DNA from: Candidatus Saganbacteria bacterium
GTDB taxonomy: Bacteria; Margulisbacteria; WOR-1; O2-12-FULL-45-9
Direction of reading: 5' to 3'
Assembly: GCA_016219705.1 (NCBI GenBank)
Contig: JACRKQ010000010.1
Span: 1 to 47,566 of the forward strand
DNA: 47,566 nt
The notes below the pieces were generated by a model, which saw only the letters and a list, made by a program, of their open reading frames with translations, was not told the DNA's origin and did no database searches. Numbering within the stretch: the first letter of the stretch is position 1; each line of letters opens with the position of its first letter. A program made the position numbers and the translations under genes. Below, piece by piece: positions 34,249-41,812 of the stretch.

Positions 34249-34680
34249 TCATGGCAGCTGCATGGTGTCTTGCATCATTTTTTTTGTGGCGTTAAAAGCC
34301 GTAATATTCGCCTCATAAAGACGCGAAACGTACATCAGGTCAGCCATTTCCTTGGAGTAACTGACATTAGGAAAAGAGACAAAACCCTGGGCGTCAGCGT
34401 CCGGATGTCCGGGCTTATAAACTCTCTGGAAAGGCGCAGCGTCTTCGACCACCTGGTCCACGGCCACCCCGCCCCCCTCCAGGCGATTTTCTGCCTGCAT
34501 AAGTTCATCAGAAAAAGATAACGGCTTTTCTCCCAGGACGGCGATCCGGCGGCGGTAAGGGCCGCCCAACACTGTCCTGGTGGTATTGATATTGGCCAGG
34601 TTGGAAGCAATTAATTCCATCGTTAAACGCTGGGCATCCAACCCCGATAAACTAATCTCCAGTGCGCGATCAAATCCCAT
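34249..34680 (-). CDS. flgC: Flagellar basal-body rod protein FlgC
   Basis: 143 residues. Proximal rod subunit. The N-terminal helix GLDAQRLTMELIASNLANINTT is the rod/hook signature, and the C-terminus (MADLMYVSRLYEANITAFNATKKMMQDT) is the paired helix; PYRRRIAVL and GHPDADAQGFVSFPNV are typical of FlgC. GGAGG precedes the ATG, in the gap of six bases after flgB. Confidence 0.95.
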   Translation of the reverse strand: MGFDRALEISLSGLDAQRLTMELIASNLANINTTRTVLGGPYRRRIAVLGEKPLSFSDELMQAENRLEGGGVAVDQVVEDAAPFQRVYKPGHPDADAQGFVSFPNVSYSKEMADLMYVSRLYEANITAFNATKKMMQDTMQLP

Positions 34681-34686
34681 CAGTCA

Positions 34687-34992
34687 TTACCTCCTTCCCT
34701 GCGTGGCAATAGCTTTCAAGATACTAATTTTTGATGAGAGCAATTTCACATAAGCGGAATACTTCATGGAATTTTCCGTCAATGACGCTAATTCATCTTC
34801 CAGCACGACCTGCTTTTGGTCCTGGCGTTTGACCGCCCGCATCAGCTCTTCATCAAAAACTAAAGGCTGGTAGCCGGGTGTTTTCGCATTGGCAATGTTA
34901 TGGGAGATTGTTTCCTGACGCTTGGCCGCGATGGTCATACTCCGTTCCAAATCAGCAAACTGCGCGTCAAATAGGCCAACCGGTTCAGTCAT
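34687..34992 (-). CDS. flgB: Flagellar basal-body rod protein FlgB
   Basis: 101 residues, a short FlgB. It has the rod signature ETISHNIANAKTPGYQP near residues 28-44 and the C-terminal helix ENSMKYSAYVKLLSSKISILK. The typical FlgB length is about 130 and this one is compact in the middle. It overlaps fliA by eight bases. Confidence 0.92.
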   Translation of the reverse strand: MTEPVGLFDAQFADLERSMTIAAKRQETISHNIANAKTPGYQPLVFDEELMRAVKRQDQKQVVLEDELASLTENSMKYSAYVKLLSSKISILKAIATQGRR

Positions 34993-35701
34993 GTTTTAAC
35001 TTCGCTTTGATCATTTTTATGGCTTTAGCCAGGACCCGGCAGACTTTAGGCCGGGACAAATTGAGCTGGGAAGCAATCGTTCTTTGGCTAAGCCCCTGGT
35101 GATAAAAGAGCTCCAAAACCTGACGATCATCCGGCGGCAAACTTTGCACGATACCGCGCAATTTTATTTTTAATTCGCTGAATTCCAATTCCGCCGCCGG
35201 TGTTGTTTCGCCGGGGACAGGCGCTTCGACTCCCACCTCCGCCATCTCTTCGATCGATAATAAATACATCAAGGCCGAGGCAGAGACAATTTTTTTTATC
35301 CGTTTGAGCGCTTGCTTGAATTCGTCTTCCGTCAGTTCTTTTTTTTCCAAAAGCTTGTCGGCTTCTTCTTCTTTACGAGTAGACACTGATTTAGCGCCAT
35401 TTTTCGCCAGGTCGCGCACCATGACCTGGACACGGTACGGTACAGGATTGTAATTTTTCAGGCCATCAAGCATCTCCCCGCGGATCCGGTAAGAAGAATA
35501 TGTCTCAAATTTGACGCCGCGATCGGGATCAAAATTTTCCCAGGCTTTCATCAAGCCGATAGTGCCGTCAGAGACAAGGTCATCGTATTCAATGTTGGGC
35601 GGCAGTCCGCGGCTGGAAACCATCGCCGCAATTGAATGCACCAGCGGCATATAAGCTTCCACTGATTTTGGCAGGTTTTTTTTAGCTTTTATTTTCGTCA
35701 A
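34985..35701 (-). CDS. fliA: Flagellar sigma factor FliA (sigma-28)
   Basis: 238 residues. Region 2 is seen in YMPLVHSIAAMVSSRGLPPNI followed by EYDDLVSDGTIGLMKAWENFD and FETYSSYRIRGEMLDGLK, typical of sigma-28. Region 4 has LPPDDRQVLELFYHQGLSQRTIASQLNLSRPKVCRVLAKA, with its helix-turn-helix. It would direct RNA polymerase to late flagellar genes and would normally be held back by FlgM, which is not seen here. The start is a TTG at 35701 with only a weak ribosome-binding site. It is placed between the flgJ-like gene and flgB, an uncommon position. Confidence 0.95.
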   Translation of the reverse strand: MTKIKAKKNLPKSVEAYMPLVHSIAAMVSSRGLPPNIEYDDLVSDGTIGLMKAWENFDPDRGVKFETYSSYRIRGEMLDGLKNYNPVPYRVQVMVRDLAKNGAKSVSTRKEEEADKLLEKKELTEDEFKQALKRIKKIVSASALMYLLSIEEMAEVGVEAPVPGETTPAAELEFSELKIKLRGIVQSLPPDDRQVLELFYHQGLSQRTIASQLNLSRPKVCRVLAKAIKMIKAKLKHD

Positions 35702-35702
35702 A

Positions 35703-36041
35703 TTATAAACCGCCCGTTTTTAAATTTTGGTCGGGAAATAAATCCGCGGCGGAAAAGGCTTTACTTCTCGCCAATTCCAGGGCCATCTGGTTGACCAGCA
35801 TGTCGCTGGCAAACAAAGAACCCATGGAAGCTTCTTTTTCATCACTTAAACTAATTTGCGGCGGATGGATAAAATTTTTCAATACTTCTTTATAAAATAA
35901 AGAGAGGAATTCCTCTTTTATCTCCTGCCGCTCATCATCAGTCCGGGCAATTTTAGCGCGCTCCAGCAAACCAGAGTCGGAAACGGCCTGGGTTAAATCA
36001 TTGCTGCCGCGGCCAAGAGGACTGGTAAATAAATCAGCCAT
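35703..36041 (-). CDS. flgJ: FlgJ-like rod-binding protein without muramidase domain
   Basis: 112 residues from the ATG at 36041, which overlaps the flgI stop (TGATG) and has GGAGG seven bases upstream. It corresponds only to the N-terminal rod-binding domain of FlgJ: EEFLSLFYKEVLKNF (the usual FExxFLxxMLKxMR-like helix) and FASDMLVNQMALELARS. The C-terminal peptidoglycan hydrolase found in enteric FlgJ is absent, as in many other phyla. It lies after flgI, the normal FlgJ position. Confidence 0.85.
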   Translation of the reverse strand: MADLFTSPLGRGSNDLTQAVSDSGLLERAKIARTDDERQEIKEEFLSLFYKEVLKNFIHPPQISLSDEKEASMGSLFASDMLVNQMALELARSKAFSAADLFPDQNLKTGGL

Positions 36042-37132
36042 CAAATTACCTCCAGCTCCGCTTTAATCGCCCCGGCCTGCTTCATCGCCTGTAAAATGGA
36101 AATCAGGTCCTGAGGAGTCGCGCCAACAGCATTAAGCGCTCTGACCAGCGAAGATAAGGTTGTGCTCCCAGTGACCATCGTTAATTTCCCCTGGATCTGT
36201 TTTAATTTGGCCACGGAACTGGCGCGAAAGCGATTATTTCCCGGCAGCGTTTCCGCCCCGCCTTCGGAAAAGAGAGCGACATCGCCGATAATAATATCAA
36301 AACCAGCGTAGGAAACGGCCACTGGCGCAATTTTGACCTTATCACCGATGACAATTGTCCCCGTCCTTTCATTGATGATGATTTTAGCGACCGTATCCGG
36401 CACGATAGTTAAATTTTCGACCATGGCGGCCAATTCCACTGGATCTTTATCTTCCGCCCGCACCACCACCACCGTCCCCGCATCTTTAGCCGCCGCATCA
36501 AGGCCGGCCTGCCGCATCTTACCGGCCAACCTGTTAGCCGTCGTGAAATCTGGATCATCTAGGACAAGGGTTAACAAATTTTTACTGGCAAATGATACCG
36601 GGACCTCTTTTTCGACCAGAGCGCCCCCGGCAATCCGGCCGACTGTCGTCTGCCGTTGTTTCACGTATGGCACCGTCGGGTTACCGGCCGCTACGCCGAC
36701 CAATAAACTTCCCTGGGCGACAGCGTAGACCTGGTCATCAACCCCGCGCAGGGGAGTGATCAACAGCGTCCCGCTCTGCAGTGACAACGCGTCGCCAACG
36801 GAAGAGACCGTGACATCGATTTTTTGCCCCGATTTAACAAAAGGCGGCAAAGTCGCCGTTACCATTACAGCCGCAGCATTACGGGAACGGAAATCGATCG
36901 TTTGCGGCACAACGCCCATTCTCGACATTAAATTTGTTAAAGCCTGCTGGGTGAAACCTGTTTGGCTCCGGTCGCCGGTATTGCTCAAACCGACAACCAG
37001 GCCAAAACCTATGAGCTGGTTATCGCGCGCTTCCAGCACATGGGCGATGTCTTTGACGCGGACCGGCGTCTGGGCAAAGACCGCGGCGCTGACGACAATT
37101 AAAAATAACGCGGCTAATGATGATCGACGCAC
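36041..37132 (-). CDS. flgI: Flagellar P-ring protein FlgI
   Basis: 363 residues from a GTG at 37132 that has AAGGAG seven bases upstream; an earlier in-frame start at 37156 lies inside flgH and is less likely. A signal peptide spans about residues 1-20. The family's VKDIAHVLEARDNQLIGFGLVVGLSNTGD, NAAAVMVTATLPPFVKSGQKIDVTVSS and IIINERTGTIVIGDKVKIAPVAVS text is complete. It forms the periplasmic P ring, so the cell has peptidoglycan in a periplasm. Confidence 0.96.
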   Translation of the reverse strand: MRRSSLAALFLIVVSAAVFAQTPVRVKDIAHVLEARDNQLIGFGLVVGLSNTGDRSQTGFTQQALTNLMSRMGVVPQTIDFRSRNAAAVMVTATLPPFVKSGQKIDVTVSSVGDALSLQSGTLLITPLRGVDDQVYAVAQGSLLVGVAAGNPTVPYVKQRQTTVGRIAGGALVEKEVPVSFASKNLLTLVLDDPDFTTANRLAGKMRQAGLDAAAKDAGTVVVVRAEDKDPVELAAMVENLTIVPDTVAKIIINERTGTIVIGDKVKIAPVAVSYAGFDIIIGDVALFSEGGAETLPGNNRFRASSVAKLKQIQGKLTMVTGSTTLSSLVRALNAVGATPQDLISILQAMKQAGAIKAELEVI

Positions 37133-37143
37133 TTTTTCACTCC

Positions 37144-37734
37144 TTAAAATAACCAATTAATAAACCGGACTAACCAGCCAGGCGACTCTGTCTCCGCCAC
37201 AACCCCCGTCCCCTGGACCGTCAATTCGGCATCCGCCACCTGGTAAGAAAAAATCGTATTGGCTCCGCTAATATCTTTGGGCCTGACCAGGCCGGTAATG
37301 GTGATATCCTGGGTCTCATTATTGACCTGGACGCGATGATGCCCCTCTATCCGCAAGTTGCCATTTGGCAAGACTTCTTTTACCCAGGCGGAAATTCGCG
37401 CCTGGACGCTACTGTCGCGGGAGGTCTGCCCCAATCCCTGGTATTTATTAGCTGCTTGTCCGGTCAAAGAATTACTGGCGCCGATAATCGGTGCTAATTT
37501 TGCGATCGTATGGTTAAGCTTGGCGCTTAAATCATCGCGGATGTCGGTCTTTGTCCCCGCCCGGTTCTGCGCCGTCGTATTTTCCAGGATGATAATATTT
37601 ACAATATCACCCAAACGATACCCTTTTTCCGTGCTGTAAGGCGAGGCGCTCTCTTTTTCGTTCCAGATCGAATCCGCCGTCGCCGCCCCAACCAGGCAGA
37701 GCGCCGCAAAAATCAAAAACAGGCGTCGCTTCAT
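37144..37734 (-). CDS. flgH: Flagellar L-ring protein FlgH
   Basis: 196 residues from the ATG at 37734, which has AGAGGTG upstream; an in-frame start at 37758 would add eight residues. It forms the L ring in the outer membrane, so the organism is diderm. Characteristic text: YRLGDIVNIIILENTTAQN, then NGNLRIEGHHRVQVNNETQDITITGLVRPKDI and ISAWVKEVLPNG. The signal peptide (MKRRLFLIFAALCLVGAATA) has no clear lipobox at its end, whereas enteric FlgH is a lipoprotein; the only cysteine is inside the hydrophobic stretch. Confidence 0.95.
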   Translation of the reverse strand: MKRRLFLIFAALCLVGAATADSIWNEKESASPYSTEKGYRLGDIVNIIILENTTAQNRAGTKTDIRDDLSAKLNHTIAKLAPIIGASNSLTGQAANKYQGLGQTSRDSSVQARISAWVKEVLPNGNLRIEGHHRVQVNNETQDITITGLVRPKDISGANTIFSYQVADAELTVQGTGVVAETESPGWLVRFINWLF

Positions 37735-37754
37735 TTTTTTCACCTCTACATTAA

Positions 37755-38492
37755 TCAAGGAGAAATTATTTCCACTTCATTAGTGGAAACCAATGTCCCA
37801 TTCAATATGCCCTGCGCGCCAGCAATCCCTTTACGCCTAACTTTGATCGGCTCAGCCAGATAGCCGTCAACCAACGCCACACCGTCCGCTTTCACTAAAA
37901 AGTTCTCTCCTTTAACTAGTATCTTAACCGGCTCTCCAGCCCGGACCAGAGGGACCGCCCTGACCATCCACTTGAATATCGTGCTATTTTCCGGGATCAT
38001 CGCGCTGGCCTCATTGCCCGGCAAAAGGGCCGGGTCAGTATAAAAGCCTGATGGAAGCAAGGCAATATCACGCGCCTCAACAGACAGGTCGGCGGATATA
38101 ATTTTTTTTCCGCGCCGGATCAGATGCTTGGCAAAAACAATCGGTTTGAAAACTGCTACCCGCGCCCTTACAAAAAAATTCTGATTATTGCCGCCATCAC
38201 TTGCCTCTACAGGGAAAATCACGTTGCCGACCGGCTTAAAATCGCGATCAATATCAACCACGCTCAAGGCCGCGGTTTCGCTTAATTTCTGCAGTTCCTG
38301 GAAAATTTTTTCCGCAAATTTAAATTCCACCCTGATATCGGCGCCAGCCCATTCCGGATTAGCGCCGGCGACATAATTATTAATCAACTTGCTAACCTTT
38401 GTTTGCGGATCGGTTAAGGCGCCAGCCTGGCCGCACCATAGCCAGCCAAGACAGCAAAACAACAACCATATTATACTTTTACTTTTTTTCAC
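37755..38492 (-). CDS. flgA: P-ring assembly chaperone FlgA (SAF domain)
   Basis: 245 residues from a GTG at 38492 with an AAAGGT site upstream; a TTG at 38495 is the alternative. The N-terminal signal sequence covers about residues 1-27. The C-terminal SAF/FlgA region includes KKIISADLSVEARDIALLPSG and AGEPVKILVKGENFLVKADG, then YLAEPIKVRRKGIAGAQGILNGTLVSTNEVEI. The chaperone assists FlgI assembly in the periplasm; it is next to flgH and flgI as expected. Confidence 0.92.
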   Translation of the reverse strand: MKKSKSIIWLLFCCLGWLWCGQAGALTDPQTKVSKLINNYVAGANPEWAGADIRVEFKFAEKIFQELQKLSETAALSVVDIDRDFKPVGNVIFPVEASDGGNNQNFFVRARVAVFKPIVFAKHLIRRGKKIISADLSVEARDIALLPSGFYTDPALLPGNEASAMIPENSTIFKWMVRAVPLVRAGEPVKILVKGENFLVKADGVALVDGYLAEPIKVRRKGIAGAQGILNGTLVSTNEVEIISP

Positions 38493-38503
38493 CAAAATGA
38501 CCT

Positions 38504-39301
38504 TTATTGTTTCATCCTATCAACACTGGTCAGCATCGCTTCATAAGACTGCACTGCTTTGGTGACCGAGTCAAAAACTCTCTGCACCATGACCATGCGC
38601 ATCATTTCGGAAATTACATTGACATTTGACTGCTCCAGGGCAAACTGGTTGATCGCCCCAAAGCCATTGTCTCCAGCGGTCCCCACCAGCGGCTCGCCGG
38701 AAGCTTCAGCAGCCTGAAAGATATTTTGGCCTAAACTTTTTAACCCCGCCGGATTGGTGAATCGGGCTAAGTTAATTTGGCCGATTTCGGAAAAAGTACT
38801 TTCGTTGTTAAGCGCCACTTGCACTATGCCGTCGCGACCGATGCTGATCGACGTCGTCCCTTCAGGAATAATAATCGCCGGTTCCAGTTTATGTCCATTG
38901 GGATCAACGAGGTTCCCTTCATTATCCAGATGCAAATTGCCCGCCCGGCCGTAAGCATTGGTCCCATCGGGCAGCTTAAAGATAAAAAAGCCATCACCTT
39001 TGATAGCGATATCCAATGGATTGCTCGTCGTGTCAAAGGCCCCTTCAGTAAAATCATGCGGCGTGGCGGCCACCCGCACCCCGGTGCCGTGTTCAACATT
39101 GACCGGCGGCGTTGCCGTGCCAGTCATGGCGAAATTAAGCTGGTCCTGGAAACTCTTTTCGACAAAAAAGAGACTTTCCATGTCTGAACGGCCTTTTTTA
39201 AAGGCCACCGTTTTAGCGTTAGACAAGTTGTTGGTGATATCAAGAATTTCGTCCTGCATTGCGTCAAGTCCAGTCGCGGCGACATACAATGGCTGAAACA
39301 T
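38504..39301 (-). CDS. flgG: Flagellar distal rod protein FlgG
   Basis: 265 residues, the family length. It begins MFQPLYVAATGLDAMQDEILDITNNLSNAKTVAFKKGR, the FlgG signature. Central DIAIKGDGFFIFKLPDG is typical, and the C-terminus ALEQSNVNVISEMMRMVMVQRVFDSV matches the paired helix. AAAGGGGG precedes the ATG. It is the second gene of the basal-body operon. Confidence 0.95.
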   Translation of the reverse strand: MFQPLYVAATGLDAMQDEILDITNNLSNAKTVAFKKGRSDMESLFFVEKSFQDQLNFAMTGTATPPVNVEHGTGVRVAATPHDFTEGAFDTTSNPLDIAIKGDGFFIFKLPDGTNAYGRAGNLHLDNEGNLVDPNGHKLEPAIIIPEGTTSISIGRDGIVQVALNNESTFSEIGQINLARFTNPAGLKSLGQNIFQAAEASGEPLVGTAGDNGFGAINQFALEQSNVNVISEMMRMVMVQRVFDSVTKAVQSYEAMLTSVDRMKQ

Positions 39302-39317
39302 TTTTATTCCCCCTTTT

Positions 39318-40055
39318 TTACGGAGTGGCTTTCCCCAGCTCCATGGCTCGGCTCAAGTTACCATCCCGAGTTTGCATCAATTTTGCGTTTATGCTCTGGA
39401 GCCTCTCTAATGATATCATTTCCACCATCTGTTCCATGATGTTAACATTTGATGTTTCAATGTATCCCTGGACGATTCGCGGAGTTTCCACATTCAAGAA
39501 GATAATATCGGGATTGCTTTTTTTAAAAATACTGCCGTTAAGAGATTCTAACTCGCCAGGCGTTTCTGGTTTGACGACCTTTAAATGGTTCGCTTCCACC
39601 CCGTCGATCATCACCTGGCCAGTCTGCGTCACAGTCACATCAGCCCCCTGTGTCACGACAATCGGCCCATTATTCCCCAGCACCGGAAAATTACCGGCCA
39701 CCGACAATAACCGGCCTTCTTTATCAAGACGGAAACGACCATCCCGCGTATAGCCTTCTCCCCATGGCCCCTGCAGGACAAAAAAACCTTCGCCGCCTAA
39801 AGCCAGATCTAATTTACCGCCGGTTTTGGCTAAAGTCCCGGCCGCATTATTAATAAAAGTGCCGTCAACCTGGGGTTTCATGGCCGAAACGCGCTGTTCA
39901 GCCGCTGCTAATTCGAGAGGAAAACCACGGACAATCACCTCTGACTTTTTGTAACCAGGCACTTCCGCGCCAACCATATTGTCCATCAGCTTGCGGACTT
40001 TTTGATCAGCGCTGTCTAAACCCTCCTGCCCGATCTCAAAAATTCTGTCGGTCAT
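39318..40055 (-). CDS. flgF: Flagellar rod protein FlgF-like (FlgF/FlgG family)
   Basis: 245 residues. It has the rod/hook N-terminal helix (MDNMVGAEVPGYKKSEV), the central LDLALGGEGFFVLQGPWGEGYTRDG and the C-terminal helix ETSNVNIMEQMVEMISLERLQSINA. The first position in the operon and pairing with flgG support FlgF. The mRNA would start about three bases before the ATG, without a ribosome-binding site. Confidence 0.92.
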   Translation of the reverse strand: MTDRIFEIGQEGLDSADQKVRKLMDNMVGAEVPGYKKSEVIVRGFPLELAAAEQRVSAMKPQVDGTFINNAAGTLAKTGGKLDLALGGEGFFVLQGPWGEGYTRDGRFRLDKEGRLLSVAGNFPVLGNNGPIVVTQGADVTVTQTGQVMIDGVEANHLKVVKPETPGELESLNGSIFKKSNPDIIFLNVETPRIVQGYIETSNVNIMEQMVEMISLERLQSINAKLMQTRDGNLSRAMELGKATP

Positions 40056-40064
40056 CTTAGGGGA

Positions 40065-40093
40065 ATTATAAAGTGGCTGGTACTAATTGTCAA
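40065..40093 (-). promoter_or_regulatory. Consensus sigma70 promoter of the flagellar operon, leaderless
   Basis: On the minus strand, -35 TTGACA (40093-40088), a 17-base spacer and -10 TATAAT (40070-40065): a perfect consensus with ideal spacing. The expected start point near 40058 is about three bases before the flgF ATG (40055). No sigma-54 or sigma-28 consensus was seen in this 70-base gap. Confidence 0.85.
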
Positions 40094-40125
40094 ACATTAT
40101 AAATGAGAAGTTTTCCGTCAATAAT

Positions 40126-40503
40126 TTACGGTCGCTTTTTGTCTTTCTCTTCTTCCTTCAGCCGCTCAACCACCCGCTCGCGTTTTTGGGTCATGCGGTC
40201 AAGCTTGTAGACAAAAAATAAGACTTCCGCCACCAGAGTGTAAAGCTCGGGCGGTATTTCCGTGTCCAGCTCTAATTTAGTCAACAGTTTGGCCAGTTCG
40301 GGATCTTCATAAAGGGGTATCTGGTTGTCCTCGGCAATTCGTAAAATTTCGTCCGCCACCAGGCCGCGGCCGGAAGCGATGACCAACGGCGCCCGATCGC
40401 GATCTATATCATAACGAATGGCGACTGCGGCTTTACGTTTCTCCGGCGTTTTCGTCTCACCTTCGCCCGCTTCGTCAATTTTATTAATGTTTTCTTCCGC
40501 CAC
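40126..40503 (-). CDS. FlhB C-terminal domain homologue (YlqH/FhlB-like)
   Basis: 125 residues from a GTG at 40503, with GGAGG just before it across the FliK-like stop. The middle (AVAIRYDIDRDRAPLVIASGRGLVADEILRIAEDNQIPLYEDPELAKLL) matches the cytoplasmic tail of the export-gate protein FlhB, but there is no membrane region and no NPTH autocleavage motif (the start corresponds to the region after it). In Bacillus the equivalent YlqH is a stand-alone FlhB-C homologue encoded next to a FliK-like YlqG, the same pairing as here. It may modulate substrate-specificity switching; this is inferred. Confidence 0.85.
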   Translation of the reverse strand: MAEENINKIDEAGEGETKTPEKRKAAVAIRYDIDRDRAPLVIASGRGLVADEILRIAEDNQIPLYEDPELAKLLTKLELDTEIPPELYTLVAEVLFFVYKLDRMTQKRERVVERLKEEEKDKKRP

Positions 40504-41799
40504 TTAGGCCTCCAAATCGATCCTTTTTAAGACGCTTTCCAATGATGACAACATGGGTATCAGATAAGATTTTATGTGGCTCATGGCCGGATCAACTTTC
40601 ACTTGATAACCGGTGATGGAAAAGTTCTTATCGCTTAATTTTTTTTGGAAATCGCCATACTCCCGCGCGATAGCGGCGCGTCCTTGCTCACCGTAATCTT
40701 TCTCGGAAAAAACAAACACGACATAGACTTTGTTATCTTTTATGTACAGGGAAACGACAATGCGGCCAAGATTAGTCGTTTCCAGCGACATGATAACTTG
40801 CGTATTGCGCGGATCAACCGCTGAACCTTTCCCTTCGCCGTCGCGCTTGACGACAATTTCCAAATCTTTCGGCGGCGTGGTCATAGCATTGGGAATCTGC
40901 TGGTAAAGATAATTTACCTCCGAGCGCCCCGGCTGCGAAAGGAGCGCCTGGGCCAGCATATTATCCATGACGCCATCGAGCTTACCGTGAAATTCCATTA
41001 AAGCGGAAGAAAGAGCTTGCGCTTCTTTACTGTTTGAGGCCGGCGCTTTATCCTGCACTCCGGCCAATAAAGCTTTGAGCGCCCGCGCGTCATTGAGGGT
41101 TGTCTGTCGGGTAACTGTGGCTTTATTACCGGTCGCTTTTTCCGAAAGATTGCGAAAAGATTCATCAAATTGCGACAGGAGCGTTCCCAATTGAGAAACA
41201 AGGTTAGCGTCAAGCAGACCTTTCCCCATTCCCATAGCGGAATTTAAATTCCCTACCGCTTGCTGCAGCGCGCCAAATTGTTGGGCCAAACCGGGATTCT
41301 GGGAAAAATATTGGCCTAAAACTTTCGCCGCCTGCGGCGAATCGATCCCTTTCATCAACAAAAGCAGGGAAGATTCCTGCATCGCCGGCGATTTATCCGA
41401 TCCCTGCAGCATTGTCGCCAGGCGGACAAAATTGGGACGGGAAAGTTCCACACCGTTGCGCAGCATGAGAGAAGCTAATTTAGTATTGAAATCATTTGGT
41501 TCAACCTGAATATTTAATAAATGGGAACGAACATCTTCGATGGTGAGCGCTCTGGCAATTGTCGGAGCTGCTGCCGCCGGAGCAGCCGGTGCGGCAGGAG
41601 CCGCTGTTTGCGGGGCGCGGGTTGGGGCAACTTCACCGGGTCTGGTCGGCGCCGCCTGGGTAGGAATACCGCGCGCGCCGCCGGCAGTTTGACTTTGTGG
41701 AGTTGAACTAACAGGAGCGCTGGCCGATTTACCGGTCGGCCAAATGATTGGCTTACCAGGATGGACACCGCCGCCTTCGGTGTTAAAATTACCGCCCAT
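40504..41799 (-). CDS. FliK-like protein (YlqG-like) with Ala/Pro-rich linker
   Basis: 431 residues. The first 80 residues are Gly/Pro/Ala/Gln-rich, including an Ala-Pro run (about residues 65-80). The middle is helical with no known domain. The C-terminal 110 residues (VIMSLETTNLGRIVVSLYIKDNKVYVVFVFSEKDY and the following G-x-QVKVDP text) resemble the hook-length control protein FliK C-terminal domain, in which the LGRVEV motif is conserved. It is next to the FlhB-C homologue, and GGGAG precedes the ATG. Whether it is the actual hook-length protein cannot be told, since flgD and flgE are not in the window. Confidence 0.75.
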   Translation of the reverse strand: MGGNFNTEGGGVHPGKPIIWPTGKSASAPVSSTPQSQTAGGARGIPTQAAPTRPGEVAPTRAPQTAAPAAPAAPAAAAPTIARALTIEDVRSHLLNIQVEPNDFNTKLASLMLRNGVELSRPNFVRLATMLQGSDKSPAMQESSLLLLMKGIDSPQAAKVLGQYFSQNPGLAQQFGALQQAVGNLNSAMGMGKGLLDANLVSQLGTLLSQFDESFRNLSEKATGNKATVTRQTTLNDARALKALLAGVQDKAPASNSKEAQALSSALMEFHGKLDGVMDNMLAQALLSQPGRSEVNYLYQQIPNAMTTPPKDLEIVVKRDGEGKGSAVDPRNTQVIMSLETTNLGRIVVSLYIKDNKVYVVFVFSEKDYGEQGRAAIAREYGDFQKKLSDKNFSITGYQVKVDPAMSHIKSYLIPMLSSLESVLKRIDLEA

Positions 41800-41812
41800 G
41801 CATCACTCCCAA

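Noticed and set aside
40096-40121. A second TATAAT with an upstream TTGACG before flgF
   Set aside because: The spacer is 14 bases, too short for a sigma70 promoter; the perfect pair at 40065-40093 explains the gene.
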